DNA of 64,000 bases from Gautieria morchelliformis (lineage: Eukaryota > Basidiomycota > Agaricomycetes > Gomphales > Gomphaceae): the NCBI GenBank assembly GCA_015179125.1, contig WHVA01000215.1, forward strand, positions 114,880 through 178,879, read 5' to 3'. Positions 54,301 to 64,000 of this stretch are shown here, piece by piece (position 1 is the first letter of the stretch; each line of letters opens with the position of its first letter). The notes beneath the pieces were generated by a model that ran no database searches, had not been told where the DNA came from, and worked only from the letters and a program-made list of their open reading frames with translations. A program made the position numbers and the translations under genes.

Positions 54301-56227
54301 AGACAAATTATTTGAACAAGATTTATCCTCTGAAACTGACGGCATCAGTGATTATAACCTTGCCATCAGTACACTTTCGACCTTCGATCAAAACAAAGAT
54401 AAGGTGCTGCCGGATTTGAATCAGACTGAGCCTAGCAATGCAGATGAAGCCTTAAATGATCCTATGTGGAAAGCATTGATGGATAAAGAGTACAAGGTGC
54501 TACTCCACAAAGGTGTATGGGAAGTGGTTAAACCACCTCCTGGAGCAAATATTGTCGGAAATAGATGGGTATTCCTCTGGAAACACAATCCAGAAGGTGA
54601 ACCCATTACACCTAGATCGAGGATGGTCGCCCAAGGCTTTACACAAAGTTTTGGAGTCGACTACAATGAAACCTATGCACCCGTTGCTCGGATGACTTCC
54701 TTACGGATTATATGTGCCATTGCTGCCAGGAACAATTGGCCTATTCACCAAATGGATGTGGACAGTGCGGATTTGAATGCTACACTGCCAGAACCTATTT
54801 ACATGAGACAGCCATATGGATATGAGACCAGAGACAAAGATGATGTCCTCCTGTTGAAGAAAGCACTTTACGGCCTCAAACAGTCTGGAAGGGAATGGTA
54901 TAAATGTCTGAGTGGTGAATTTCTCAAGTTAGGATTCACTAAATCAGCTTCGGATGGAGCTGTATTTTGCAGACGTGGACCGAAGGGATATGCAATCATT
55001 GCAACAGCTGTAGACGACCTTACCATCACAGCTGAAAATCAACCAGTCCTTGATGGGGTGAAGCACGACTTTGCCCAGGTTTTAGTATGAAAGACCTAGG
55101 CGAGATCCACTGGCTTTTGAACCTCAAAATTGAAAGAGATTGGAAAAAAAAAATCGATTGCAATATCCCAAAGTGCGTACATCCAGAAAATCATCAAGAA
55201 ATTCAATCTGGATGATGCCAAAACATTTTCCACGCCTCTTGACCTAGCTGTTAAATTATCCAGGGACCAATGCCCTTCCACAGACGAAGTCAAACAGAAG
55301 ATGTCAAGAGTTCCATACAGACAAGATAGGATCATTGATGTGGGCAGCTGTAGCCACTCGACCAGACATTGCATTCGCAGTGTCATTACTTTCTCAATTC
55401 CTCGAAAACCCAGGTCCAACTCATTGGAATGCAGTCAAACGTGTCTTTAAATATCTAAAAGGAACGATGGACTACAAATTGACACTTGGGAAAAATCAAG
55501 ATGGCCTCATTGGGTATTCAGATGCAGATTGGGCTTCACAAGAGCACAGGCACTCATACTCGGCTTATATTTTTCAGATTGATGGAGGGACAGTATCATG
55601 GAGTTGTCAAAAACAATCCATAGTAGCCCTATCATCAACTGAAGCCGAATTCGTTGCCCTGACTCATGCGAGCAAAGAAGCCTTATGGATACACCACTTT
55701 ATTTCTGAAGTATTCCAACCGCTGAATTATCCCATCAAACTTTATTCAGACAATCAATCAGCCATTGCCATCGTCTATGGCACTCAACAGCACACGAGAA
55801 CCAAGCATTTTGACATTAGATTATATTTCATTTGAGATATAGTCGAAGATGGAGAAATTAAGCTTGTGTACCTACCAACGGAACACATGCTAGCTGATCT
55901 TCTCAATAAAGGACTTCCTAGTCCTAGAGTGAGAATCCTCAACGAGAGAATCAGAATATATTAAGCTTGAGGGGGCGTGTTGGGTGCATTTATGCTCCTG
56001 CACCAAAATCTAGCATAATATATTCGATTTATTTCACTCCCTGCGTCTCCATTTCATTTTGTTATCTCTATTTTCACAAGCGGCTGCACCCAGCGGAGTT
56101 TGAAATGACTTTTCTAGGTATTGTATTAATATAACAGTGACAATAAATTCACTGAGAGAGTGAATTTGATTCTAGCTTTCTAAGAGCTCTACCAAACCTT
56201 CCCTGCCATAACCCCGAGTTGCTAACA
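51383..56227 (+). mobile_element. Copia-3: second Copia subfamily, degenerate
   Basis: GTGCC on both sides (51378-51382 and 56228-56232) is a perfect target duplication. The 5' LTR is 411 bp (51383-51793). The 3' LTR is only 250 bp (55978-56227) because about 160 bp between GAAATGACTT and CTAGGTATT are deleted, removing the hairpin. The interior has the same gene order as Copia-1 but is clearly diverged. Confidence 0.93.
51800..55964 (+). pseudogene. Copia-3 gag-pol, multiply broken
   Basis: Starts MGPADSSQKLLGVEKL. The zinc knuckle CTNCHKPGHAIESC and protease ILDTGTTAHMT are intact. One G is lost in the pre-integrase region (about 53195, GGG for GGGG). A CGA-to-TGA stop lies at 53683. About 90 bp are lost near 54265, between the integrase and RT. 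A base is lost near 55084, further indels follow near 55145 and 55325, and a second CGA-to-TGA stop stands at 55833. RT (TAVDDLTI) and RNase H (YSDADWAS) remain readable. It cannot encode its own enzymes. Confidence 0.93.
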
Positions 56228-56232
56228 GTGCC

Positions 56233-56740
56233 CTCACGCGCCACAAGCACGATCAGCTAGCTTCGCAGCTTGACAACATTGCCGCTGCCATCATAGATAT
56301 TGGCAAGGAACTCCACCAAGCTGAGGAGATCGGGCTGCAAGACGTGGCCATGCTGGAGAACGTCCAGATGGCCCTCTGCCCATGTGGGGAACGTGATGCG
56401 CCACGTCAAAGCTCACGACAGTCCGCAGCTAATGGACGTGGTCACGATGCAGAAGACATACGACAAAAGGAACTGGACAGGCAGCGAATGCCGCTGCCAG
56501 CCGTCCCGGTTGAACAGGACGTGTGGTTGAGAAATGAACCACAAGAGACACCGGCTGCCCCAAAGGACAGCCGCAAGACGATCCAACAGATCGTCAGGGA
56601 ACAAGTCGCCTCAGAGCCTGACTCTGAGATCACGGCTGAGAGCTTAGAGCTCGAAGTCGAGCACTGGCAGCAAAAAGAGGCCGCAGCCGCACGCCGCCAT
56701 ATGTGGGCCCTCTGTCAAGCACCGCAGGCATATAAAGGTT
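56233..56740 (+). pseudogene. Element D, later part of gag-like frame
   Basis: The frame reads DQLASQLDNIAAAIIDI, ENVQMALCPCGERDA, then a Gln/Arg/Asp-rich region and VEHWQQKEAAAARRHMW. It is predicted to be largely helical and charged. No zinc knuckle is seen before it ends at the AT-rich fold-back. No family name is offered. Confidence 0.5.
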
Positions 56741-56995
56741 TTCTTGTCTGAAAAACTGTTGGAAAAACTGTAAAGATTTTCCAAATATTTTTAGTGTTTT
56801 TTTTATGTAAAAAAAAACTATAATAAAATTTTGTGTTTTTATTAGAATTTGTTGAGCAAGAAAATTGTAAAAAAATTCAAAGTTTTTTTCAGGGTTTTTT
56901 ATGGGTTTCTTTGTGTTTTGACAAAGAAACTTATAAAAAGACATAAAAAACCCTGCAAAAAACTTTAAACTTTTTTACAATTTTCTTGCTTTGAC
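56740..56995. repeat. AT-rich fold-back repeat
   Basis: The left arm (about 56858-56916, GCAAGAAAATTGTAAAAA to GGTTTCTTTGTG) and right arm (about 56922-56988, ACAAAGAAAC to ACAATTTTCTTGC) are imperfect inverted repeats around a short centre. It lies between the gag-like and protease parts of D. Related sequence fills 1085-1990. Confidence 0.6.
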
Positions 56996-57010
56996 AAGGC
57001 GGCCGAACCG

Positions 57011-57523
57011 GTGTATCACCACCGAAGCAAGCATAGGACGCAGCCAACGCGCCCGTGCAGTGAAAACCATACCCTCTCGGGGTACTGGGAAATAAATGGC
57101 GTAAAAGCCCACTGCCTGCTGGATAATGGGAGCGAAGGGGTACTACTGTCCCCTGAATTCACGCGAGCTACAGGGATGAAAACATTCACCCTGGAGCAGT
57201 CAATTGTGCTGCAGCTAGCCTGCATAGGCAGCTGTTCCACGATCAATTATGGAATGAACACGACCATCAAATTTGGTCATGAAACATACAACGAATATTT
57301 CAACGTAGCGAACATCGAATATTACGACACGATCTTAGGGACACCCTTCCTAAGGAGATTTGGCATCACCCTGGACTTCTCAAGCCCAGGGGCAATCCGT
57401 AAGGGGAATGAAATAATCCCCACGGGCAAGGTCTCGTTCGACGATACTGAGTTGACGAATGAGGGCAAGGGGCCAAGGGTGAGCAGGGTCACCCCAGTGC
57501 CGAAGCCAAACCTGGCTCACTGA
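57011..57523 (+). pseudogene. Element D retropepsin-like protease
   Basis: An open frame of 170 codons. HCLLDNGSEGVLLSPEF carries the catalytic Asp in DNGS, a variant of DSGS. YYDTILGTPFLRRFGI is the second conserved part of Gypsy proteases. It sits between gag-like and RT parts. The first codon is arbitrary since it would be part of a polyprotein. Confidence 0.75.
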
Positions 57524-57587
57524 AGCCAGGAGGACAAGTCGAATAATGATCATCCTCGAGCTCGCCCTACAATCATAGGGAGAGGCA

Positions 57588-57723
57588 TGGCATGACGTGT
57601 TTATTTCCCATACTTGCATACTCTATCCTCCCATTTCTCACTCCACTTCCGTGTTCACTCCGATCGCCCTTGCCCTGTTTGGCAACTGATCTTCGCTGTT
57701 CGTGCCACTCACCATAGCCACGC
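57588..57723 (+). repeat. LTR-B fragment, first 136 bp
   Basis: TGGCATGACGTGTTTATTTCCC and the following bases match the start of LTR-B. It is cut by LTR-C at 57724. Confidence 0.85.
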
Positions 57724-59037
57724 TGTGTGGGAACCGTTGCTAATGAAAAGCCTCGCGAAAAAAGGATTAAAATCGCTTTAAAACCCTGTTTTCCCAGCTG
57801 ATAGTAGCTAATACACATGGCTATTGTTGGGAGAACTCTATTCAAATATTCCTTGAATTTCCTCTTATTTTTTCGCCATTTAACTTGGCTTCCCTGGCTC
57901 AAAAACTCCTTATTCTGTCAGGCAGAGTTATGAACCCACGCACGTCCACAACTCTGCCATAGCCGCTCAGTTTCAAACTCCGAGCGGAGCTTCCCACGAA
58001 CCGTAAACTCGGAGTTGCAGGCACTCAAGCACCTACAACTCTGGTACCTTGGCTCACTCAAACTCAGCCACTGAGACTGAATGTGTGCTCTACCGCTTAC
58101 ACAGGCCTGTGCAAGGCTGCGTACAAAGTCACACAAAGATGTACAAAGCCAAAACTAGGGTGCAGGTTTGATAAAGCCTATTGGATGAATGGATCCTCCA
58201 AATGCAATGCTACAACACCAAATAGGGCCCTTGATGTCATAGTGGCTGTGTAGGGCTGTGTAGGGCAGTGCAAGGCTGTGTATGGCTGTGAAAGGCTGTG
58301 CAAACCAGGGAAGGTGATTGGCTATCAATTTCAAATTTCTTTGCACAAACACATTGCAATAGTTACGAGGGTGTGTTTCAGCAGTGCAAATATTTATATA
58401 TGACATCACTCACCTAATAGATAGAAGAACCCCATTTTACGTAATCCTGTGTATTTTACAATATAAAAGGAGGCCATTCTGACCTCCTTGAATCATCATT
58501 CTAGCAATCTAACATCTTCTATCCACGTGACCTCATGTGACTTGCATCTTACTAAGCTGCTAATCCCGGTGTAATTCTACAGAGTGAGTCTGTCAATTGA
58601 TAGTCTTGCCATTCGCACTCCAATACCCGAGATGATCTGATCAGTTGATTTTCCTGATTAGAGACTTTCACAAGTCACTTCTAAAACTCATTCATCCCTC
58701 GTTTTATTGCTGTGCACTGGTAGATTATCAGGGCAGTCCATTTATAACTCGCCTGCTAAGTACATTCCTTTATATTTTGGAATACACTTGGACCCCGATA
58801 GTGTCCTTGAACCTACAGTCTTTTAGTTTATTGTTCAGTGCTGCTAAGAAACGCATTGCCTTCCATCCGTATTAACTTGGACTAGTTTTACGCGGATTGC
58901 AACCAAGGTACAAATATTAAATTATTTCTGGAGTTGTGCTGCAGCATTGTTTAATATTCTTTGAGTCTCGTAAACGACACGTTCTGATAGATTGAAGTGT
59001 TAGCAATAACACCAAAGTCTTGAAGGGTTCCAAAACA
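57724..59037 (+). repeat. LTR-C copy 2
   Basis: Starts TGTGTGGGAACC, has the TATA box ACAATATAAAAGGAGG (about 58460) and ends GGTTCCAAAACA. Left flank CACGC and right flank GGCAC do not match, so it is not a simple solo LTR. It largely lacks the TGACTCA array of the other copies. Confidence 0.8.
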
Positions 59038-59203
59038 GGCACCATGACCCAGCAGTTTGTCCCGAATTCTTCTAGACGTGCTATGTTCGGCTTCTTGCCG
59101 AATAGTGCCTGGAACGGCATGGGAACTGCTGTGCAACCAGCATACTATATGGTCTTGGATCAGGCTGTTCAACCAGCCCTCAAATGTCTCTTTTCTGTAA
59201 CTT
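59038..59203 (-). pseudogene. Copia-type pol fragment between two LTR-C copies
   Basis: The minus strand reads PFQALFGKKPNIARLEEFG followed by TNCWVMVP, which is the conserved region just after the Copia integrase core. A frame break lies upstream. It is only about 166 bp. Its strand is opposite to the LTRs on both sides. Confidence 0.7.
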
Positions 59204-60481
59204 TGTAGTCTGCATCAGAGGCCTTTAAAATAACCAATTTCGCCATCATAATAATGTCTACTATCCTCTTAAGGCCTATTCAAACATCCCTCTAATTATC
59301 TATGAATTCTGCCTATTTTTCCGAGGCTGTCTTCACTCAAACTCATTTATTTCTGTGCAGCAGAGTTGTGGATACACATGTCCCCACAACTCTGTTTCGG
59401 ACTTCCGATTTCAAACTCCGACCGGACGCTCGCGTCGCTCGCGGCTTGTGCACCCGCGGTCACCCACAAATCCGGTCAGGTGGCTCCTTCAGACTCAGCC
59501 TCTGAGTTTGAAAAGCCTAGTCATTTGCTTGTACAGCCTCAATGACTCAACTGACTCATGCACACCTTGGTGAGTCACATGCCCATGACTCACCCAGGCT
59601 GTCATAAATCACATGAGTCCAATTAATGACTCATTCCTGACAAATCAAGCCCTGAATGGTGGAAAAGCTAGTGGAGTCACTAGTAGGAGTCATTTCAAGT
59701 CACTGTGAGTCATTATGAGTCAGACAGAACCTTCCCACACATTCCGAGAGCTTCTTCGTGACTCATTCCCCCATTCCATTAATAGATAGAAGGTCCTACC
59801 GCTTAGTTAAGCGCCTGTACAATACGATATAAAGGAGGCCCTTTTGCCTGCCTTTCATCAGCCAATCTACCCATCTTCTATCCTACATGTGACCTCATGT
59901 GATTTGCATCTTACTAAGCTGCTAATCCCAGCTAAGGTTATTCACTTACTTTAGTGTCTAATTCCTTGTTAAGTAGTACTTTACTGCTTAGCCACTTGGA
60001 CTAATCCTCCGGGTGTAATTCTACAGAGTGAGTCTGTCAATTGAAAGTCTTGCCATTCGCACTCCAATACCCGAGACGATCTAGTCAATCAATTTTCCTG
60101 ATTAGAGACTTTCACAAGTTGCTTTGTTCACAACACTCGTCCCTCGTTTATTGCTGTGTGCTGGTAGATTATCAGGGCAGTCCATTTATAAACTTGCCTG
60201 CTAAGTACATTCCTTTATATTTTGGAATACGCTTGGACCCTGATAGTGTCCTTGAACCTACATTCTTTTAGTTTATTGTTCAGTGCTGCTAAGAAACGCA
60301 TTGCCTTCCATCCGTATTAACTTGACTAGTTTTTACGCGGATTGCAACCAAGGTACAAATATTAAATTATTTCCGGAGTTGTGCTGCAGCATTGTTTAAA
60401 TTCTTGAGTCTCGTAAACGACACGTTCTGATAGATTGAAGTGTTAGCAATAACACCAAAGTCTTGGAAGGGTTCCAAAACA
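59204..60481 (+). repeat. LTR-C copy 3
   Basis: Ends GGTTCCAAAACA at 60481 inside Gypsy RT; the start near TGTAGTCTGC (59204) is less certain. It has the TATA box GATATAAAGGAGG (about 59830) and eight TGACTCA/TGAGTCA sites between about 59540 and 59770. The flanks AACTT and GGATG do not match. Confidence 0.75.
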
Positions 60482-61937
60482 GGATGTTACGCCCTACCCG
60501 GATCAGGACATCATCCGCAGCGACATGGCTCGCTGTCGGTTATCGCACAAAACTCGATATGTCCAAAGCATACGAGCAGATCCGGATTCATCCGGATCAC
60601 ATAGCAAAGACTGCCTTTGCCACGATCCTTGGCACGTTTAGAGCCAAGTGATACAGATGGGAGACTGCAACGCCCCATCGACGTTCCAATGGCTGATGAC
60701 AGCCATTTCTGCGACTGCATAGGTCGCTTTGTCCATGTCTACATGGACGACATCTTCATTTCTCGCTCTGATACAAGAGCATGATGAGCACCTCTATATT
60801 GTCTTTGACAGACTGAGGAAAACCACCTTTTTCTGAGCAAGAAAAGGTTGACCTCTATTCCATCGGAATGGAGTGCCTCATCCACATCATCGATGGCCAA
60901 GGAGTACATGCTGATGAGGATAAGATGCAATGCATCCGTGAGTGGCGTAGGCCGTGGACGTTCAACGACGTCCAATGTTTCCTTGGGCTAGTACAATACC
61001 TGGCACATTACATGCCAGATGTTAGTGCGTACACGACCCCACTATCGGACTGCACGCGTAACAATCATCCATTCGAATGGACCCCACTACTGGACAAATG
61101 CTGGCAAAGCATTAAGGCATGGCCTGTAAGGCCCCTATCCTGCGTCCAATACATGCATGGTGCCCAGAGCCGATCTGGATGATCACCGACGGGTCAAAAG
61201 CCGGCGTCGGTGCGTCTACGGCCAAGGCCCCAACTGGAAAACCTGTCGGCCAGCCGGCTTCTTGTCAAAGAAGTTCAGTGTGCTCAGCAACACTACTGAC
61301 CCACGAGCACGAGACAATCGTGGTGCTCGAGGCTCTCATGAAATGGGAGGATAAACTACTGGGACGAAGGTTCACCCTGTCACAGACCACAAAGGGCTCA
61401 AATACTTCAAGACCCAGAAGAGCCTATCTGACCGCCAGGTCAGATGGTGTAGTTTCTATCCCGGTTCAACTTCAACACCCTACATGTTGACGGTGTAGAG
61501 AACAGGTAGCGGACTGCTTGTCGCACTACTACGAAAATGACACGAGTGATGACAATCACCCGGACCACGTCTTCGTAAATGCAGACGCGCGTTTAGACCC
61601 GGAAGGTGAGCTACTTCCCACTGACCGGTATATCGAGCTGGGGACAGCGGCAATGAGACAGTGCAACCTCCTCGCAGAGAAGACAGAGGCATGAATATTG
61701 GAATCTGCCGCATTAAATGAGGGCTCACAAAAGCCCACGAACGGCACTGCATCACCCAACGACAACGACGATGGTATCCGAGTCATCGGTGCAGGCAGTG
61801 ACGGCACACCTCTGTGCTGGACTGTCGAACAAGGCATAGACCTGTCCAAGGTCTTAGGAGATGTGTACCATCTGTACCCCATGTTTGCTAAGATCATGGA
61901 GCACCTGGACGCGCACCCGATATTCGGTATCCGGAAT
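60482..61937 (+). pseudogene. Element D RT and RNase H
   Basis: Typical Ty3/Gypsy RT of Agaricomycetes: KLDMSKAYEQIRIHPDHI, VHVYMDDIFIS (YMDD at about 60738), then GVHADEDKMQCIREWRRPW and FLGLVQYLAHYMPDVSAY. RNase H follows (ITDGSKAGVGAS, HEHETIVVLEALMKWEDKLLG) up to VADCLSHYYENDTSDD. There are several frameshifts. The segment breaks at 61937 where LTR-G is inserted; the frame resumes unchanged at 62407. Confidence 0.88.
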
Positions 61938-62406
61938 TGTAAGGGCAACCCTGGCTGGTTGTGGAGATCGCACTACCACACAACTGACAAGGGGAAATCC
62001 AAGTATGTATAAATGAACAGAGTATACAAGAGAGGGGATTCTCATCTGACAAGGGGAAATCCAAAGAGAAAAGTCTAAGGACCCCCAATGTCAGCGAGCC
62101 TGTATTATACTATGCTGCGCAGCCAGGGACAACACTTGGTACCCGCCATCAACCTTGCATCCCCCTGACCTCCCTGACCCTTGATCGACCCTTGATACCA
62201 CCTATTACACAAGTCGCTTGATTTCCGACACTGTTCTGAGAGCGGAAGTCGGAAATTGGAGTGGAACTGGCAAAGCAAACAGAACTGGTGGAAGGTCTCC
62301 CAGAAGCGGAATCATTTCTGAAAGCGGAGGCGGAGATGGAACGGAACCGTAAGCGGAGTCGGAAATGGAGTCGGAACTGGAAATGGAAACAGGGTGTCCC
62401 CTGACA
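61938..62406 (-). repeat. Solo LTR-G copy 3
   Basis: 469 bp, minus strand starting TGTCAGGGGACACCC and ending GGTTGCCCTTACA. GGAAT stands on both sides (61933-61937 and 62407-62411). Removing it joins HPIFGIRN to GLIWTKNQ in frame within D pol. Confidence 0.92.
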
Positions 62407-63092
62407 GGAATGGGCTGATCTGGACAAAGAATCAGCTCAAAGAGATGTCATCGCCGTCCCCCAATCTGTTCCTCAGGGAGGAAGGAGGCTGATCGAAATA
62501 ATCATTGATCGAGCACACCAGATAGTCGGTCACTACGGCCATCTGAAGACATGGAACTATGTTCGAAGGTCATACTGTTGGCCAGGCATGAGCCCAGACA
62601 TCGAGTCATTCTGCACATCGTGCGCGAAGTGCCAGATGACGAAAACCGGGCCACAATGGCCAAAGGCTTACTACACAGCCTACCCATTCCAGATAGGCCG
62701 TGGCAGTCGATTGGCATCGACTTCATGGGGCCCCTGCCCAAATCTAATGACCGTGACTACTGATGGTAGTCATCGACCGACTAACGTCACACATCCACCT
62801 CGTCCCAACAACAACGAGCGTGTCAGCCAAGGGAGTAGCCTGGCTGTTTCTGAAAGAAATCATTCACCTCCATGGAGTTCCTGACTCCATCGTCTCGGAT
62901 AGAGACTCGAAGTTCACATCGATCTTCTGGTGTGAACTATAGCGACTCATGGGGACCAAGCTCCTCATGTCGACTGCCTTCCATCCCCAAACGGATGGAG
63001 TGACTGAGTGCACAAACCGCTCGATCGGACAGATACTGCGCATGGTCGTCAGGGACGACCAGAAGGATTGGGCGTTGAAATGCCCAATGGTT
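62407..63092 (+). pseudogene. Element D integrase, truncated
   Basis: Zinc-binding region HYGHLKTWNYVRRSYCWPG and CTSCAKCQMTK, then the catalytic core: GIDFMGPLP, DSIVSDRDSKFTS and LMSTAFHPQTDGVTE. These carry the D, D and E residues, with a frameshift or stops between them. The frame ends abruptly at about 63092 (LKCPMVE), where unrelated sequence begins. The missing end and the 3' frame at 44938 would adjoin in the original element. Confidence 0.88.
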
Positions 63093-64000
63093 GAGGTTTT
63101 TAGATAAAAATATTAAGTGATGCCTTTAGCAAACGAATACTATTGCTTAGCAGTTGGGACCGCTATGTTCGTCCCTCCCCTGTGTGCTGACTAAGCCCCT
63201 TGAGGCGTGTCCGGCACTGATGGATGGAAGTCATGTGACCATGTCGACCAGAAAATGGTGTCTATCTAAGAAATAACTAAGTCAAAAGGCTTCGCTTTTG
63301 AGGTAGTCTAGAGTAAACAGTAATAGTGAACTCTCAACGAAGAATTGGAGTGAACTATCGAGATCTAAGTTCTGTAGCTATCAAACAAGACTACAGTGAC
63401 TTCAAGGGGTGAAACAGTGGATTCTGGATGATTGATTCATACATTCGTAGTAGCTACTTATACTATACTAGTGGTAACTATTAGTGTTCGAGATAGTGAG
63501 TTGATGGGTCGAAAAACTACTTGTAACTAGAGGGGTGACTAATTATAGTCATAAAGTCATGGGAGAGAGGGATAGTAGCAGGGTTTTTTAAGCTTTGGAA
63601 TAGAGTCTTGTACCTATTATACAAAGCCCCTGTCTACATGGTGTCAAGATAGTAGTCAGCTGGTCGTGTCATGGAGTTCAATAGAAAATAGAAAATAAAT
63701 CTGTCCTGCTAGCATAAATGCTAGGCTTGGTGATGGGGCTGCGTCTCTGTGCCTCTTCTGTGGGGCAGCTGATTGAGTACACGTATTATGGATGACATTC
63801 TGAAGTCACTCCACAATGTCCGGTGCTCCTGCGCAGTCTGCATTCCTCTGCGGCGTTTGGTGCCCGCACCTCCTCGGTGCCTGTGGCCTGCCGCCTGTCG
63901 ATGTCATGGCCAATGCCATCAGTTGATAGGTGCACTGTCTCTGATCAGCCGCACGTTGTCGACACCCATATTCCTGTATCTTATCTAATATATAGATAAG
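63093..64000. other. No gene recognised
   Basis: Short frames without a family pattern. No repeat shared with the window was seen. The right end has the small palindrome CTTATCTAATATATAGATAAG. Confidence 0.5.

Noticed and set aside
62089..62406. A 318-bp LTR starting TGTCAGCGAG
   Set aside because: Its flanks (CCCAA, GGAAT) do not match. Taking 61938-62406 gives a perfect GGAAT duplication and restores the pol frame.
1..64000. CRISPR arrays, bacterial operons, rRNA or tRNA genes
   Set aside because: No regular repeat-spacer array, no bacterial-type gene cluster and no cloverleaf-forming segment was seen. The only tRNA-like parts are the SINE boxes and the Copia primer site.

Overview
The window looks like nuclear DNA of a filamentous basidiomycete, probably an Agaricomycete. 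The host genes have many short GT..AG introns (about 50-65 bp) and encode eukaryotic proteins: a recyclin-1/Pof6-type F-box protein, a Mis12/Mtw1 kinetochore subunit and a Cdc20 APC/C activator. The mobile elements are Copia and Gypsy (chromodomain) LTR elements, a Helitron and a tRNA-type SINE. I saw no bacterial operon, CRISPR, rRNA or intact tRNA gene.

Layout. 1-19.3 kb is a stack of nested transposons. A SINE lies at 595-1033. A Gypsy gag (G1) is split by a minus-strand element 'D' whose two LTRs are at 2603-2816 and 9727-9941. Inside D sit a Copia element (3303-8560) and half of an LTR called LTR-B. From 12.1 to 17.25 kb a minus-strand Gypsy 3' end (G2) is interrupted by four solo LTRs, one of them nested in another. 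From 17.25 to 19.3 kb lies a truncated element E with a gag-like gene. 19.5-31.1 kb is a gene island: recyclin (-), Mis12 (+, divergent), a ketopantoate-reductase-like gene (+), an 81-residue RLRGG/Cys-rich protein (-), Cdc20 (-) and an FAD-dependent dehydrogenase (-). 31.8 to about 39.3 kb is a decayed minus-strand Helitron carrying two nested LTRs. 39.3-45.3 kb holds Gypsy remnants G3 and G4 and part of D. 45.3-50.6 kb is a second, intact, inverted copy of the same Copia. 51.3-63.1 kb holds the middle of D (gag, protease, RT/RNase H, integrase), interrupted by a second Copia subfamily, solo LTRs and an AT-rich fold-back repeat.

Main result. The two nearly identical Copia copies carry each other's target-site duplications (GAATG...CATAC and, in element orientation, CATAC...GAATG). 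An LTR-B copy is cut into two halves 41 kb apart whose outer flanks match (GACGG), and a D reading frame runs on across the exchanged junction. This is direct evidence of a crossover between the two Copia copies. D itself is still framed by matching LTRs and a matching CCCAG duplication. The missing middle of D therefore appears circularly permuted at 44.9-63.1 kb. Either a circle was excised and reinserted, or there were two successive inversions; a misassembly across the 5.26-kb repeats must also be excluded.

Other points of interest: an LTR family (LTR-C) with a dense array of TGACTCA (Gcn4/AP-1 core) sites before its TATA box, a SINE with a 13-bp target duplication, a small protein with a ubiquitin-like RLRGG motif followed by cysteine clusters, and a CaaX-terminated recyclin.

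Family labels LTR-B, C, D, E and G and G1-G4 are mine, used only to link copies inside this window.
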